NCBI GenBank assembly: GCA_013399895.1 | Contig: VXBA01003437.1 | Coordinates: 3,016,064-3,080,063, forward strand | DNA length: 64,000 nucleotides | DNA from: Serilophus lunatus | Lineage: Eukaryota > Chordata > Aves > Passeriformes > Eurylaimidae | Direction of reading: 5' to 3' | Shown: positions 30,884-42,590 of the stretch, piece after piece | Position numbering within the stretch: position 1 is the stretch's first letter | Layout: every line of letters starts with the position of its first letter | Program-made: the position numbers and the translations under genes | Notes under the pieces: generated by a model | Told to the model about the DNA's origin: nothing | Database searches by the model: none | What the model saw: the letters and a program-made list of their open reading frames with translations, nothing else

Positions 30884-33190
30884 ATCATGGAATGGTTGCG
30901 GTTGGAATGGACCTCCAAAGATCATCTAGTCCAACTCCACTACTAAAGCATTCACCTAGAGAAAGTTGCATGGGTTTGTATCCAGGCAGGTTTTCAATAT
31001 CTCCAGAGAAGATCTCTCTAGGCATCCTGTTCTGGTGCTCAGTCACTCTCAACAAAGTTTTTCCTCATATTCAAATGGGACTTCCTGGGCTTCAGTTTTT
31101 GCCCTTTATCCTGTCATTGAGAACCACTGAAAAGAATCTGGCTCCATCTTCTTGGCACTCATCCTTAAGATATTTCTATGCATTGACCAATTCCTTCTCA
31201 GTTTTCTCTTTTGCAGGCTAAGTTTTCCCAGCTCCATCAGCCTTTTCTCACAAGACTTGCTTCAGACCCCTTATCGCCTTTCCAGCCCTCCAATGGACCC
31301 TCACCAATAGTTCCTTGACTTTCAGAACTAAGGAGGTCAGAACTGGACACAATACTCCAGGTGCCACCTTACCAGGGCTGAGTAGAGGGGCAGGATCACC
31401 TCCCTTGACCTGCTGGCAATGCTCCGCCTAATGCACCCCAGGATACCATTGGCCTTCTTGGCCATAAGGACACACTGCTGGCTCATGGACATCTTCTTGT
31501 CTACTAGGACTCCCAGGTCCTTCTCTGCTAAGCTGCTTTCCAGCAAGTTGGCCCCAGATGCATTGGTACATAGGGTTATTTCTTGACAGGTGCAGGATTC
31601 TGTGTACTTGCGTTTGTTGAACTTTGTTAAGTTCCTCTCCACCCAATCCTACTTATTTCCCTGCTTCCTCCATGCAGGATCCTGAACTCCACCATCTCAT
31701 GGTCACTGCAGCCAAGGCTGACCCCAATTTTCACGACCCCAACACATTGTTCCTTGCCTGTCAATAGAAAAGCAAGCAGCACATGCCTACTGGTTGGTTC
31801 CTCCACCAGTGTCCAAAGATTGTAATGCCCAGTAGAAACCTCCTGGAGAGTGTGTGTCTGGCTGTGTTGTCTTTCTAGCAGAGATCAGGGTGGCTGAAGT
31901 CCCCCATGAGCACTAGAGCTTCTGGCTGTGAGGCTCCTTCCAGCAGTCTGTAGATCTTCAACTTCCTCTTCTTGATAGGATGGCCTGTAGCAAATAACCA
32001 GAGAAGTGTCACCCATGTTATCCTATCCCTGAATTCTTACCCATAGACTCTCAAGTTCTTTTTTTGTCCACCCCTTGACAGAGTTCCATACATCCCAGTT
32101 GCTGTCTCACATAAAGAGCAGTTCCACCACCTCGATTTGCTGGCTTGTCTTTCCTAAAAAGTTCCTACAGCATTCCAGTCATGCAAGCTATCCTACCATG
32201 TCTCTATAATTGCAATGAGATCATGGCCCTGTGACCACACACATATTTCTAATTCTTTCTGGGTTTTTACATGCTGCATGTGTTAGTGTACAGGCATTCC
32301 AGAGAGGTAATTGAGCATGTAGGTTTCCCAAAAGGGTGCAAGAGGTTCTATCACAACCATACACACTTTGAGGTGCTTTGCCTTCCAGATCTCATCTTGG
32401 GAGGCAGATAAGGAATGTTTGTCACTGCTCTGGTCGGCCTGACTTATTCCCTAGTCGGATTTCATGCCGTGAGCATTGCCTCTTTGGACCCCACACCCTG
32501 AGTCCTTCAATTTAAAGACTGCTTCATCAAGCTGGCTAAACTGCTGACAAAAATTGCCTTTTCTCTTTTAGGTAGGTGGATCCCATCCCTCCCTAACAGA
32601 CCACAGTTATAAAAGAATGTCCCATTGTCTTAAAAGCTGAGGCCCTCATGATGGCACCAGCTATGAAGCTAGAAGTTGATTCGTATTATATGCCTATTTC
32701 TGACTGCATCCTTTCCTCTGATTGGTAAAATGAAAGAAAAAAATTACTTGGGAAACAATTTTTCACTTTCATCCTCAAGACTTTTTAGTATTCCCTGATT
32801 ACTTTCCCAGGTTCTGGCTTGTAGTGACATTTGTGCCCACAAGAAAGAGTAGCAGTAGATGGTAGTCTGGGTTCTTGACAATTCGTGGTATCCTCTCAGC
32901 CATGTCTCAGGCCTTAGCTCCCAAAAGGCAGCACACCTCTCCTGACTTTCCATCAAGTCAGCAGCTGGGCACCTCAGTGCCTCTCACCAGAGGGTGACCC
33001 ACTATGAGCCCTCATAGTTTCTTTCTGTGGTATCCACTGTGTGCTGTGGGTACAGTTTGTCCTTGTAGGCCTTGCTTGTGAGTGTCTGTAGCTGTTAAAG
33101 CTTCAGATCTGGTTTTAGTTGCTGCAACTCAGTCACCTGACATAACAGATCATCAAACTGTGCACACCTTATGCAGGTACTCACCAAATC
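30884..33190 (-). mobile_element. Long decayed CR1 LINE with ORF1 and endonuclease remnants
   Basis: A minus-strand CR1 of about 2.3 kb, read from high to low coordinates. ORF1 begins near 33,185 with a CIRCAQFDDLL motif (CxxC followed by a coiled-coil-like stretch). It continues through an SGNH-type esterase region: a VGTN block at 32,826-32,840, where the usual Asp of GTND is replaced by Val, and GLLGRDGIHL near 32,571-32,600. ORF2 starts with a CLYTN motif near 32,310, followed by endonuclease blocks IAIIETW near 32,200 and CSDHEMVEFRIL near 31,680-31,715. The reverse-transcriptase core is absent. The sequence resumes at 31,642-31,337 with an open frame containing LAEKDLGVLVD and ALVRWHLEYCVQF, then the 3' end to 30,884. 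Frameshifts and stops elsewhere make it inactive. Esterase and CxxC/PHD-like domains in CR1 ORF1 are established for the family. Confidence 0.9.
31337..31642 (-). pseudogene. CR1 ORF2 fragment (C-terminal to the RT core)
   Basis: A 101-codon open stretch of the CR1 above, with LAEKDLGVLVD, AKKANGILGCIRRS and SREVILPLYSALVR motifs. It corresponds to the region after the reverse-transcriptase catalytic core of ORF2. The stretch survives without stops, but the catalytic core upstream is missing, so it cannot encode a working enzyme. Confidence 0.85.
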
Positions 33191-35924
33191 AAGTCCTGCT
33201 TTCTACCACCATTCCAACTGAGGACTTTTCATAAATACACTCAGGATTGTAGTAACAAACTGTCCAGCAAACAATATTGTCAATACAAGGTGTTCTTCTA
33301 TTAAGACTGCTTCAATACATTGGTAATGATGTCATCCTTGTGATTTTGGTCAGGCACCACTTTTGGGGGAGGCTGGATGCTATGGTGTTTATGGCATAGT
33401 TGCCTTCTACTTTCTGCTGTGAAGCTTACTACAGACTTTCCATTTGCACTTCCGTGTCCAAAGAGGATAAGGTATTTAGATCTTGCAGGAGGACTGAAAG
33501 AACTAAATCATTGAAGTTTCTGAAAGGCTGATCCATGGTGAGTATAAGCACATCCATCCATCCATAACTTAGAGATACAGGGTGAAGTCTTGTTCCCCTC
33601 TGAAAACAGAGACAAAACTGCTCTATGATTTCAGCAGCACAAGCAAGACACACAATCCTTCGTTTCAGTCAGTGGTAAATCTGATTGTCCCACAAGGACT
33701 AGTGGGAGGATCAATATTACCAGTGGTAGGTATTGAGGACCAGAATATGTGCTCTCAGTAGATTGTAAAGGATAGGCTGAGCGTAGGCTTTAATTGTATT
33801 TGCTAGCTGCCTTCACCACATGTTGTGTGAAATAAGATATTACTAATGCTATTAATCTGCACCGACAGCAATCTTTTTTACAGTGTGCATTGACTGCTCA
33901 CAATTACTAATCACTGGCACTTACTTTCCTTCAGTTCTTTCCTTTAATAAGGAATTAGCTTGTACAACGATGGACCCATGGTGGGTATAATTTTCAGGTA
34001 AATGTCTACGTCACGCCATTCAATTATTACACAAGTTGCATTAACTGAGTTAAATTATTAAGAAATATTTCCTGGTGTATGAAGTGCCAGCTGTTCTGGG
34101 ATGAAGGGAATTTTCCAGCCTCATAAAAAGCACATGAAAGTGCCGGATGGGTCCTCATTGGAGAAATATCACTGTCTGTTTCTACTCAGCCTCTTACACA
34201 GCTCTCATGCTTGGAAAGTAATCTTAAACCTACATATGCCAGCATGGAAAAAAAATCTTCAAAATTTGAATCCAGAGCTTGGACCCTGAGTTTTGGGAAA
34301 TGGTGGCACAATAGTCCTCCAAGTGCTGGCTCCCCATGCAATGGTACGTGAATATAAAATGAGTCAGGTTTTTGTCCTGATGGCACCAATAAAACTAGTG
34401 ACTGCAAGTGCTTGCAAGTATGACAGTTTCACTCAGATCTAATTCAGATTCTGCAACAATGTTTTAGAATAATTTTGTGGACTCTTTTTCCTGTGTGCGT
34501 TTAGCTTCATACTCATACGCATGTATTTGATCTATTCTACTCTTAAAATTTATCAGAAGGACTAAGAGGCATTTATGATGAGATAAATGGCAGGTCTGAT
34601 TTGCTTTATCAACACTGCCTTGTCATCCACCATCTGGGTAAACTAGCATATCATAGAAATGTAAGTTTAAGTAAAAATCTGTTCAAAGGATTGCAGATCT
34701 GCTTCTCCAACTTTACAGACAAGGCTGTAAGGCAATAACTATACATAGAGAACAGTTTAATTTCTCTCTTCAGAAAGAGAGTTCACTCGGATGTTCCACA
34801 GACAGTACACCAAATTTCCTGACTTTAGAATCCTGTGGCAACTCAGAGTGGCGAAGATGACTCTGAAGAGTCCCTTTCTGTTCCCATATCAATTGCTCAA
34901 ATGCTGAGATAGGCTACAGGATTGCAATATGAATATATTGAATACAATGTGCCCAATTTCAGACTTTGAAGGTCTCTCAGAAGTTTAAATTAGTGAGGAA
35001 GACATTGTCCTGTGCTAGAGGCACAAAGCATCATCTCCTCCTCTTTGTCTGTCGAAATGCTTGTAGATACAGTTGAAGACTTCTCAGGATCCTGAGATCT
35101 TGGTTTTCTCATTGGTTGCCTTTCCTTATGACAGGCACTGGCATGCGGCATGAGGGATGCTGGCTGCTGAACACATTGCAGCGAGTGCTGATCTCTGGGG
35201 AATTTTCTCCCTCAGATCTTATATTTAGCTATAGAGAACAACGCAAAACAAAATTTATAGGGCATTTTCTTGATGGCTTAGCTGGATGCCTTTAGCTGAA
35301 CAGATGAGGACCACCAAGAGCACAGTATTTTAAGAGATGGGCCGGGATGATTGTAGGTGTAATTGAGGCAGGTTTGCACTGAACCCTCTAGCAGCACCCC
35401 ACTTTCCTTCTGCTTAATCCGTGATAGTGCCAATTAGCTGTTTTCCACTCCCTACTGAGAGAGCAGGATGACCTAAACGCACCAAGGGTCACAGGAAATT
35501 TTAAACAACCAGAAATCTGCTGGTGGAACTGCTCATAGGCGAAGGTCTCTCTGCAGCTGCTGAACACAGAGCTGCATTGCCAGTGGGACACACACAGTTC
35601 CTGCTTCTGAATGATCTCCATCAGCTCCTGAGGTGAGCGGGGAGGGAGGAAACCAAACAATAGGAATCGACCTTGTACACATCTTAAGATGTCACCTATG
35701 GACTGGGATATTCTCTGCCGTACCCAAGTGAGATATTTCCTTAGTGGTGGTATTTAAATAGCAGCCCCTTGGACATCAACCTCCTGAGACCTACAGGAGG
35801 GAGCAGTAGGCTGGATCCTAAATATAGGACTTACATTTAGAGTATAAAAGTTTGATTTTTAAGATGAATGCACAACTTTCATTGTGGTCATTTCAGGAGA
35901 GTGATAAGTAGTGCAGTGTTGGAA
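33191..35924. other. Unique AT-rich sequence
   Basis: CR1 ORF1 is no longer recognised above about 33,190. The segment 33,780-34,070 is AT-rich, with several TAATT/CAATTA cores and a CRE-like TACGTCAC at 34,007-34,014. No gene is seen. Confidence 0.5.
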
Positions 35925-36060
35925 CTCCATCCTCAGAAACATTCATAATTCGACAGGACAAAGGGCAAGTAACCCAATCTAATCTGGCTGTGCTTTGAAG
36001 AGGGACTTGTACCAGATGATTCTCAGAAGTCCCTTTCTACCCAAATTGTCCTCTGGCACT
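35925..36060 (+). mobile_element. CR1 LINE, short diverged 3' end
   Basis: The plus strand shows 'aacccaatctaatctggctg', 'tgctttgaagagggacttg' and 'accagatgattctcagaag' followed by 'tccctttctaccc'. This is the order of landmarks at the 3' end of a CR1 (…gctctgctttgagcaggg…ccagatgacctccagaggtccctt…). The terminal octamer repeats are lost. The copy is old and only about 135 bp remain. Confidence 0.75.
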
Positions 36061-39000
36061 CTGATGTCATATTGAGATGATATGACTTTTGAAATAACTG
36101 TATATGTTCCCAAAACATGCTTGGCAAAATGTTTGAACATAAGCACCTAAATTTGCATTCCAAACCTTTAGGCTAATAGAAGCAGCAAAAAGTGCCAAAT
36201 CCACTAATGTAAATAGATTATTTTTTTTAAAAAATCACTATTTTTCACTGCTCACCCTAGACTTTCCTTTGTTTCAGTCTTTTGGGGTTTTCTTGTAACT
36301 GAATAGTGAAGAAATCCGATTTATTTGATAGAGTTGACCAGAAAGAAAGGCTTTTCACAAAGGATTAAATGTACAGCCGGGAATTGCAAATCCTACAGAA
36401 GTATCCAGTCTTGTTCTTACACTGTTTATCTCTGTTATGGGCAAGCCAGAGTTAGGATCTTTTCTTTTTCTGGTTCATTATGCGGTCAATGTTTTTAATT
36501 ACATTTGTTTTGGCATTGGATAGAGTGAGTGCAACCTGAGATCTGATGTCTGCTAGGGGATCAGGGTCTGAAGGACAGCTGGAGGAAAAAGCCCGCTTTG
36601 TTCTCTAGCTTCCATCCAAAGGCATGCTTTCTTGAATCCCCTACAAGGCATAGTTGGAATGAAATGACAGATCTGAGCCCATAAACCTGAGAAGTGAAGA
36701 AAACTCAGTTACGCTGGTAATGCATTAGTCTCCCTGAGACAGGCACATAGGCTGATCAACAGAATTCCATTAGCTGTGTAAGAACCACGCATGAGTGCAA
36801 GTCTTGAGTGGAGGTGAATTATTTTAATGCATTTTTTAATATTTTCAAGAAATCATCCTACATTTTTTCCTTTGGGTCAGATTTCTGCCTGCTCTTTTCC
36901 TGCTTTGCTGTTGCTTGCACAGATGTGCAGTCTTGTTTTCTGCTCCTATCTCTGCTAAGCAAGTGAAGCAGAGCCCAGGCCTCTGCTGTTGCTCTGACCA
37001 CAGGTGACACATACACAGCAGGCCCTGTTGCAATCTATCTGTGGATTAAAGTGTGACAGGATGGCCTGCCTTGCCAGGAATCAGTCTTGGGAACCTGCTA
37101 TAGCAGCTGTAAGTGGGGCAGAAAAAACACCATCCTTTCTTTGCAGTTTAAGGAACTCATTTTAGTACAGCCTGGAACAAAACTCTGTGAGAGCATCACT
37201 TGAGAGCTTGTAGAAGTATCTTTCCTGTCACAGTGATGAATTTTTCAAAAATAATGCAGGCATGAACAGAAACATTACTAACCCTTAAATGTTTAGTGAA
37301 GCTGAAAGAGAAAATTGTCAGGGAAAGAAATGTTCTTTTTAGACTTCTGAAAGAGCACTACAGGCAATAGGGAGCAAACAGGAATATTGCAGACTAATAA
37401 CAATGCTGCTTGAGGACTCCTTGAAAGTAATAAATATGTTTTTAATAAGAATAAGAGTATTTCCTCATTTTGGGAGCTCTGAGTTCACATACAGAAGTAA
37501 TTTCATATGCAGAGTGTGGCTGTAAGGATGCATCTGAAATGCCTGGGGACTCTGCAGATGGGGAGGGGTGAGTATGTAGTGGAACAGTCTCTGTTAGAAG
37601 GGATTTAATCTGAATTGTCTCTCAAAGATGAGAAAAAGCAGGAAAGCTGGCCATCTTCCAGCCCCCTCAATGTTCTCTGCCTCCCCCAAAGGTGACTGCA
37701 CAGCAAGTGCTACCCAAGAGAGTGTAAGACCCAGTTGCTGAGCAAGACAGAGCATCAGTATCCTGGCTATGCTTCCAAATCATGCTACAGGGTATGGATT
37801 TTTCCCATCCCAAGCCTCTGTGGAAGGGCCACTGGTCTCCTGGACAGCTGAAGGGACTCTGTTGGTGAGGCCACGGTGACACAGTGTGACAGTCCACTTA
37901 CCAATGGTGGCTGATACCTGTTTCCCATGGAACTGTAACAAAATTAACCGTCCCTCTGCACTGTCGAGTGAGGGAGACAGTGGGGAGGGGTAGGCAGACT
38001 TTGGGTATGATTATCTTGTCTTCCCATGCTTTTTGCCTTTTAGTAAATAAACCTAATAAGATGCTGGGCAGCAATTCAATCTGTCATGCTTCACACATCA
38101 GAATAATTCAGCCAGAAATAGAAAGATTCAACCCCCATTAGAGGCAGTGCCCTGAAGAACAGGCTGATTTCTCTAGTTTTTGGCTTGTAATTTATTTCAC
38201 ATCAATTATGCACTGCCAACAAAAGTAGCTTCATGCCAAGCTGTGATCTGCTCTTCTTTTAGAGAAATCCTAACCATTTTACTTCTTTTCAAACTGCTTG
38301 TTGGCAGATCCCCACTGACAGCAAAATCTTAAATATGTGAAAAAGTCACATGTGGCACATTTTTCCGAGTACTGCAGGTTAATTTTGAGGCATAAGGTCC
38401 TGGATCAGCTCTCCTCAAAGTCTTTTCCCCTCATTAAGAGGAACGTAAATTTTTCCTGGCTTGTTCTGTACATTTATCTCTGGAGAAAAAGCTGACCATA
38501 CCACTGACTGCATGACTACCAGAGTGACCATGCATACCCTAACAATTTCTCTTTGGCAGATCAGGAACTCAAAACTCTCAGCTTAGGTTCATCTAAAACA
38601 GATGGCAGAGGGAGGAACAGGGTTGCTGACACTGTGGTCCAAACCACTGTGCCAGGTTTCATATTCACTTACACATCTGCATGCTCCAATGCTGGTTGGG
38701 AGGTTCCTCGTTCCTCCAGGAAAGAGATCCTCTTAGCACTGTCAGGCTGCTTCTACACCTCTGCCTCTCTTACTACATTGTCATGGTAATGTGTCTGCTT
38801 CAGAAAGAAGCAATCCTCTTTTTTTTTTTTTTTTTAATTACCGAATTAATTATGTGGATCATATTCCATATTGCTTTGCTTCTTGTATTGCACAAAAGGT
38901 AGCAAAATTTTATACCTAAATTGCATCTTGAGGCAAAGGCACATATAATGTCTGTAACAGAAATGCAAGGCAGTCACCACTTACATTTAGACAGCATTTC

Positions 39001-42000
39001 TGAGCTGATGTTTCTGTAAAGCAGAGGTAAAGCACCTGAATGAACCAGCCCTGCTGTTCAGCTCACTGCCCAGTGATTTGCTGTCTTGCCTTCCCTATCT
39101 CTCATTGCACAGTGTGCCTTCTGTATCCAAGTTTGCATGAATCAGACCTGGAATTCACAGCCTGTGCCAGGAATTGCTCATTCCACGCCACTCATAGTGT
39201 TATTGAATTAGACATTATTTTGATTCTGTTTTTCAATCATTGCAAACACACAGGGGGAACTAAACAGGTTTTATATCTCTGGTCCCATGTTCCCATCATT
39301 TGTCCCGTTTTAAAAGCGTGTTGCAGGCACGTGTGGAGGTCTTTTTTCGGGGGAGCCATTGGTAACTGCCCTCCTGGGAATCAAGAGAGGCAGGCAATAG
39401 CCCTATGCCAGGGAGAAGCTGGACATTTTTGATGTTCCTCTTGCATGATGTCTGAGCCTGAAGTGAAAGGCATATAACCAAGAAGTGCAGGTGAAAACCA
39501 TGCCTGCCCAATTCATCCAGGACTCTGATCCTAGTGGGGATCAAAGTGGGAATGCTAATTGACTCTGTCATCAAGCTGGCTATCATTTCCAAGGACAGAT
39601 AGGAGACGAATCATTCTCAATGACTGGCTTTGCCCCAGGGATGGGGGTTGCAAAGTCTTTAGTCCCTGGCGGCACCACAGTGCCAGGAGTGTGCATGCAT
39701 TTGCCAAAGTGGATCCAGAGTGCCTGGCCTGCTTCGTTCCAACATCTCTGCCCTCTGGAGCAGCAGAGTGAGGCTAGGAACAGGGGGTCTTGCCTCCCAT
39801 GGCTGCCCTCTGGAGGGAACAGGAAGGCTCCCAAGTGCCTGACATTTCCAAAGAGAAAGCAGAATCTTCAGATACTCACTGCTGTAGAGAAGACAGCAGC
39901 TAGTAGCAGGAGTCTACATGCCAGAAGGCACTGAGACTGTTCAGTTTTTGAAGGGTGTCATTTAATGTGCTGCATAATAACATTACCTGTGTGTTTCCTT
40001 TGCTAATACATACTTGCCTGCTGTGCGACACAAAGTGATTCTTAATCACAGCATTGTAACTGTTCAGGTATCAATAGCTCACTGTGTCAGTTATGAACTG
40101 TGGCAGTATTGTCTTTATATGTATTTTCATGCCATTTCGCCTGCAGAAGGTTGTAAATATCTCTCCTTTCTAACTTCCTTGCTAGTATGGTTTATGCAGA
40201 GCCTTTCTGGGAGTTTTGCAAATAAGCCTAGCTTGTAAAAACCATCAAGAGCTCTTCTAATGGCCAGGGTGAGCTGTTTCTGAGATTCCTCCATAATGCA
40301 ACTAGACTGTGAGGCGCAGGTTTGGGATGCAGATCCAGCCAAGGTGGCTGTGAGTCACCCAGAGCTTTTCACACCTGTGTACAAGTGCCACTGTGGACAG
40401 GTGGTGCGCCTGCATGCACATTAGTTTGTCTTTCTCCAATTTCCCCTATATAAACATAAATACATACAAATACACGTAAGGACATATATATGTTTTCATT
40501 CTGTGCCTTACCTGAAACTCAAAGAAATATTAATTTGCTTCCAATTATTTTGAGAAAAAGCCCCAAATCTTTGGGTTTGTGGGAAACAAGATAGATCAAA
40601 ACAATTTCCTCCCGTCTGTTAAAGCTATTGCTACACCTAGGCTGAGATACTATGAGGTTTGCTTGATTTTCTTTAGAGCCCTGTCCTAAAATCCCTGCCA
40701 GGAGCTCAGTGTGTAAACAAAGTAACAATGCTGAAGTGGTCTTCGCAGCAGGTTTCATAATATTTCAATGTACATTTCTTGCAGAGAAGCTCTTTGCTAC
40801 CTCTAAATATACTCACAGAGTTATTTTTTCTTTCCCTTTCCTTTTTGTTCTGCTTGCTGTAAAAAAAAGGAGGGAGCTTGGGTGTTCTGTAATAGAACAA
40901 ATTTATGTTGTACAACCCCTCCTGAAAATCTTTCATGATGGGATTGAGTAAAGCAAGGGTGCAACAGGCTGGGCTTATTCCTGTCTCCAGAACAGGCTCA
41001 CTGTGTGTCTGGTAGCATTGCACAGTCTCCCTACATCCCTGTTCCCATGCAAAGGTACTGCTGATACACAGTCCCATCACAAAGGTTCTTGGACAGATGC
41101 AGGTAGTGAGAGATTATGCTGGTGAGAACCCCTGAGCTGTTCAGAGCACTCAAGCACAGCTGGGGTGCTCCTGGGAAGAAGAAAGTTGCAGGCAAGACAT
41201 CCATCACTCATCAGGTTGCAACAGCCCAGTCCCAGCTGATCCCAGCTGCAAGTATGGGAACCTGGAGACCGTACAACACTACCCGTGTTTAACTCACCTC
41301 CAAACTAGAGGAAAGCACTGGCCCCTGACATATACATCTTACTTCTGTTTAAGGACAGGTCAAGGGTATTGCTGAATCAGGACATTCCATCACTGACTCA
41401 ATGACCAGGGACAAAAGCATGACCTTAAACATCATATTGTGTTTCCCAGAGTGAGAAGGCAGTGATTTCTTCCTGATGCAGATGGAAATCAGCCTTGCTT
41501 TGAAGCACAATGATAGCCTTATCTCGTAATTATTTCCTAATGAGTATCATTTCACATGCAAATCCCATCCATACAAAAATTTAATCCTTTTAAAAAATCT
41601 GAGGAAGTGACAGGTCTATAATTTCCTGCTGTGGTGACACTGCACAATGTCATCAGAAGTATGGTGGTTTCGGCACCCGCTGGTCTAATCTGCCTGCACA
41701 TGGTGTGAAGCATTGCCAATGAGCTTGTGGGCACTGCTTTAGGCACAGCCAAAGCTGTGAGTGTACTGGGCAAACAGTGAACTGCACTCTGAAGGCATTT
41801 GCAATCTGTAGGGCATTTATAAAACAAGATTTTCTCCAAACAAACCAATTCAGGAAGCAAAATGCAGATACATAAATATAACCCAGATGCTTGGGGAACT
41901 GAAAAGAGACCTTGATATGCACCAGAGGAGGAATGATGTGGGTCAGGCTGACAGGTGCCAGCCCATGTTAATCTTGGCTTAGCACAGGGTTACCAGAGAT

Positions 42001-42566
42001 CCTTTTGCAGAGATTCTATATTCCCTTCTTGTCCAGGCTAGACCTTCCCAGAGGAAAAATATTTATGTCCTTCACTAATTGTTGTCCCTATCTCTATCTG
42101 GTATGTTCTTAAAGAATTATTCGGGATGTTTTGAGGAGACCTGCTTCTTCTCATTTGTTTTTTGTATTGTCATGCTTTTCCTTGTGCCACTGTGAAACAG
42201 AAATGGAGAAAAAAGAAACCCAAAGATGCAAATTTGGATAGGAAAGGCCTTCAGCAGTCTCTAGCTGAAGGCCCCCGGTTGACAGCACCCTGTGGGCCAG
42301 TGCTTATGTCCCCACTAGGATGTCCTGATAGGGTGCTGAGGACATTGTGAAGGCAGAAGCAAAGAAAGTCACTCTTCAATGAGCTGTTTGTAGCTTTCTG
42401 TCCACTATCAAGGGTATTGATTAAAAAGTTGGAATAATCTTTAAACAGGTTTTGTATTTACACAGAAAAACCTCCAAACTTATCTTACTTAAATCAATCT
42501 TTTAATGTGATAAGCAGCACTTGTCTCTAGATATTTTTTTGCTTGGTGACTCCCCTGTTGGTTCAC
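36061..42566. other. Unique sequence, no gene seen
   Basis: No exon, RNA gene or transposon is recognised. A 7-bp perfect inverted repeat (gtcatat/atatgac) sits near 36,065-36,085, just beyond the CR1 end. A T17 run lies at 38,819-38,835. Frames reach 130 codons (39,040-39,432, plus) without recognisable motifs. Confidence 0.5.
38819..38835. repeat. T17 homopolymer run
   Basis: Seventeen consecutive T followed by AATTA-rich sequence. No minus-strand retroposon body adjoins it. Confidence 0.9.
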
Positions 42567-42590
42567 AGTCATATATATATATATATGACT
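42567..42590. repeat. Perfect 24-bp palindrome built on (AT)8
   Basis: The sequence is agtc, then eight AT units, then gact, so the whole 24 bp equals its own reverse complement. A second imperfect TA-rich run follows at 42,600-42,620. AT palindromes can extrude as cruciforms and are slippage-prone. Confidence 0.9.

Noticed and set aside
34640..34700. 'atcatagaaatgtaag' resembling the start of a minus-strand CR1
   Set aside because: The following sequence lacks the catctagtccaac block and later CR1 landmarks, so the match is probably chance.
36065..36085. 7-bp perfect inverted repeat with 7-bp loop (gtcatat/atatgac)
   Set aside because: Too short to exceed chance expectation in 64 kb, and no associated element is present.
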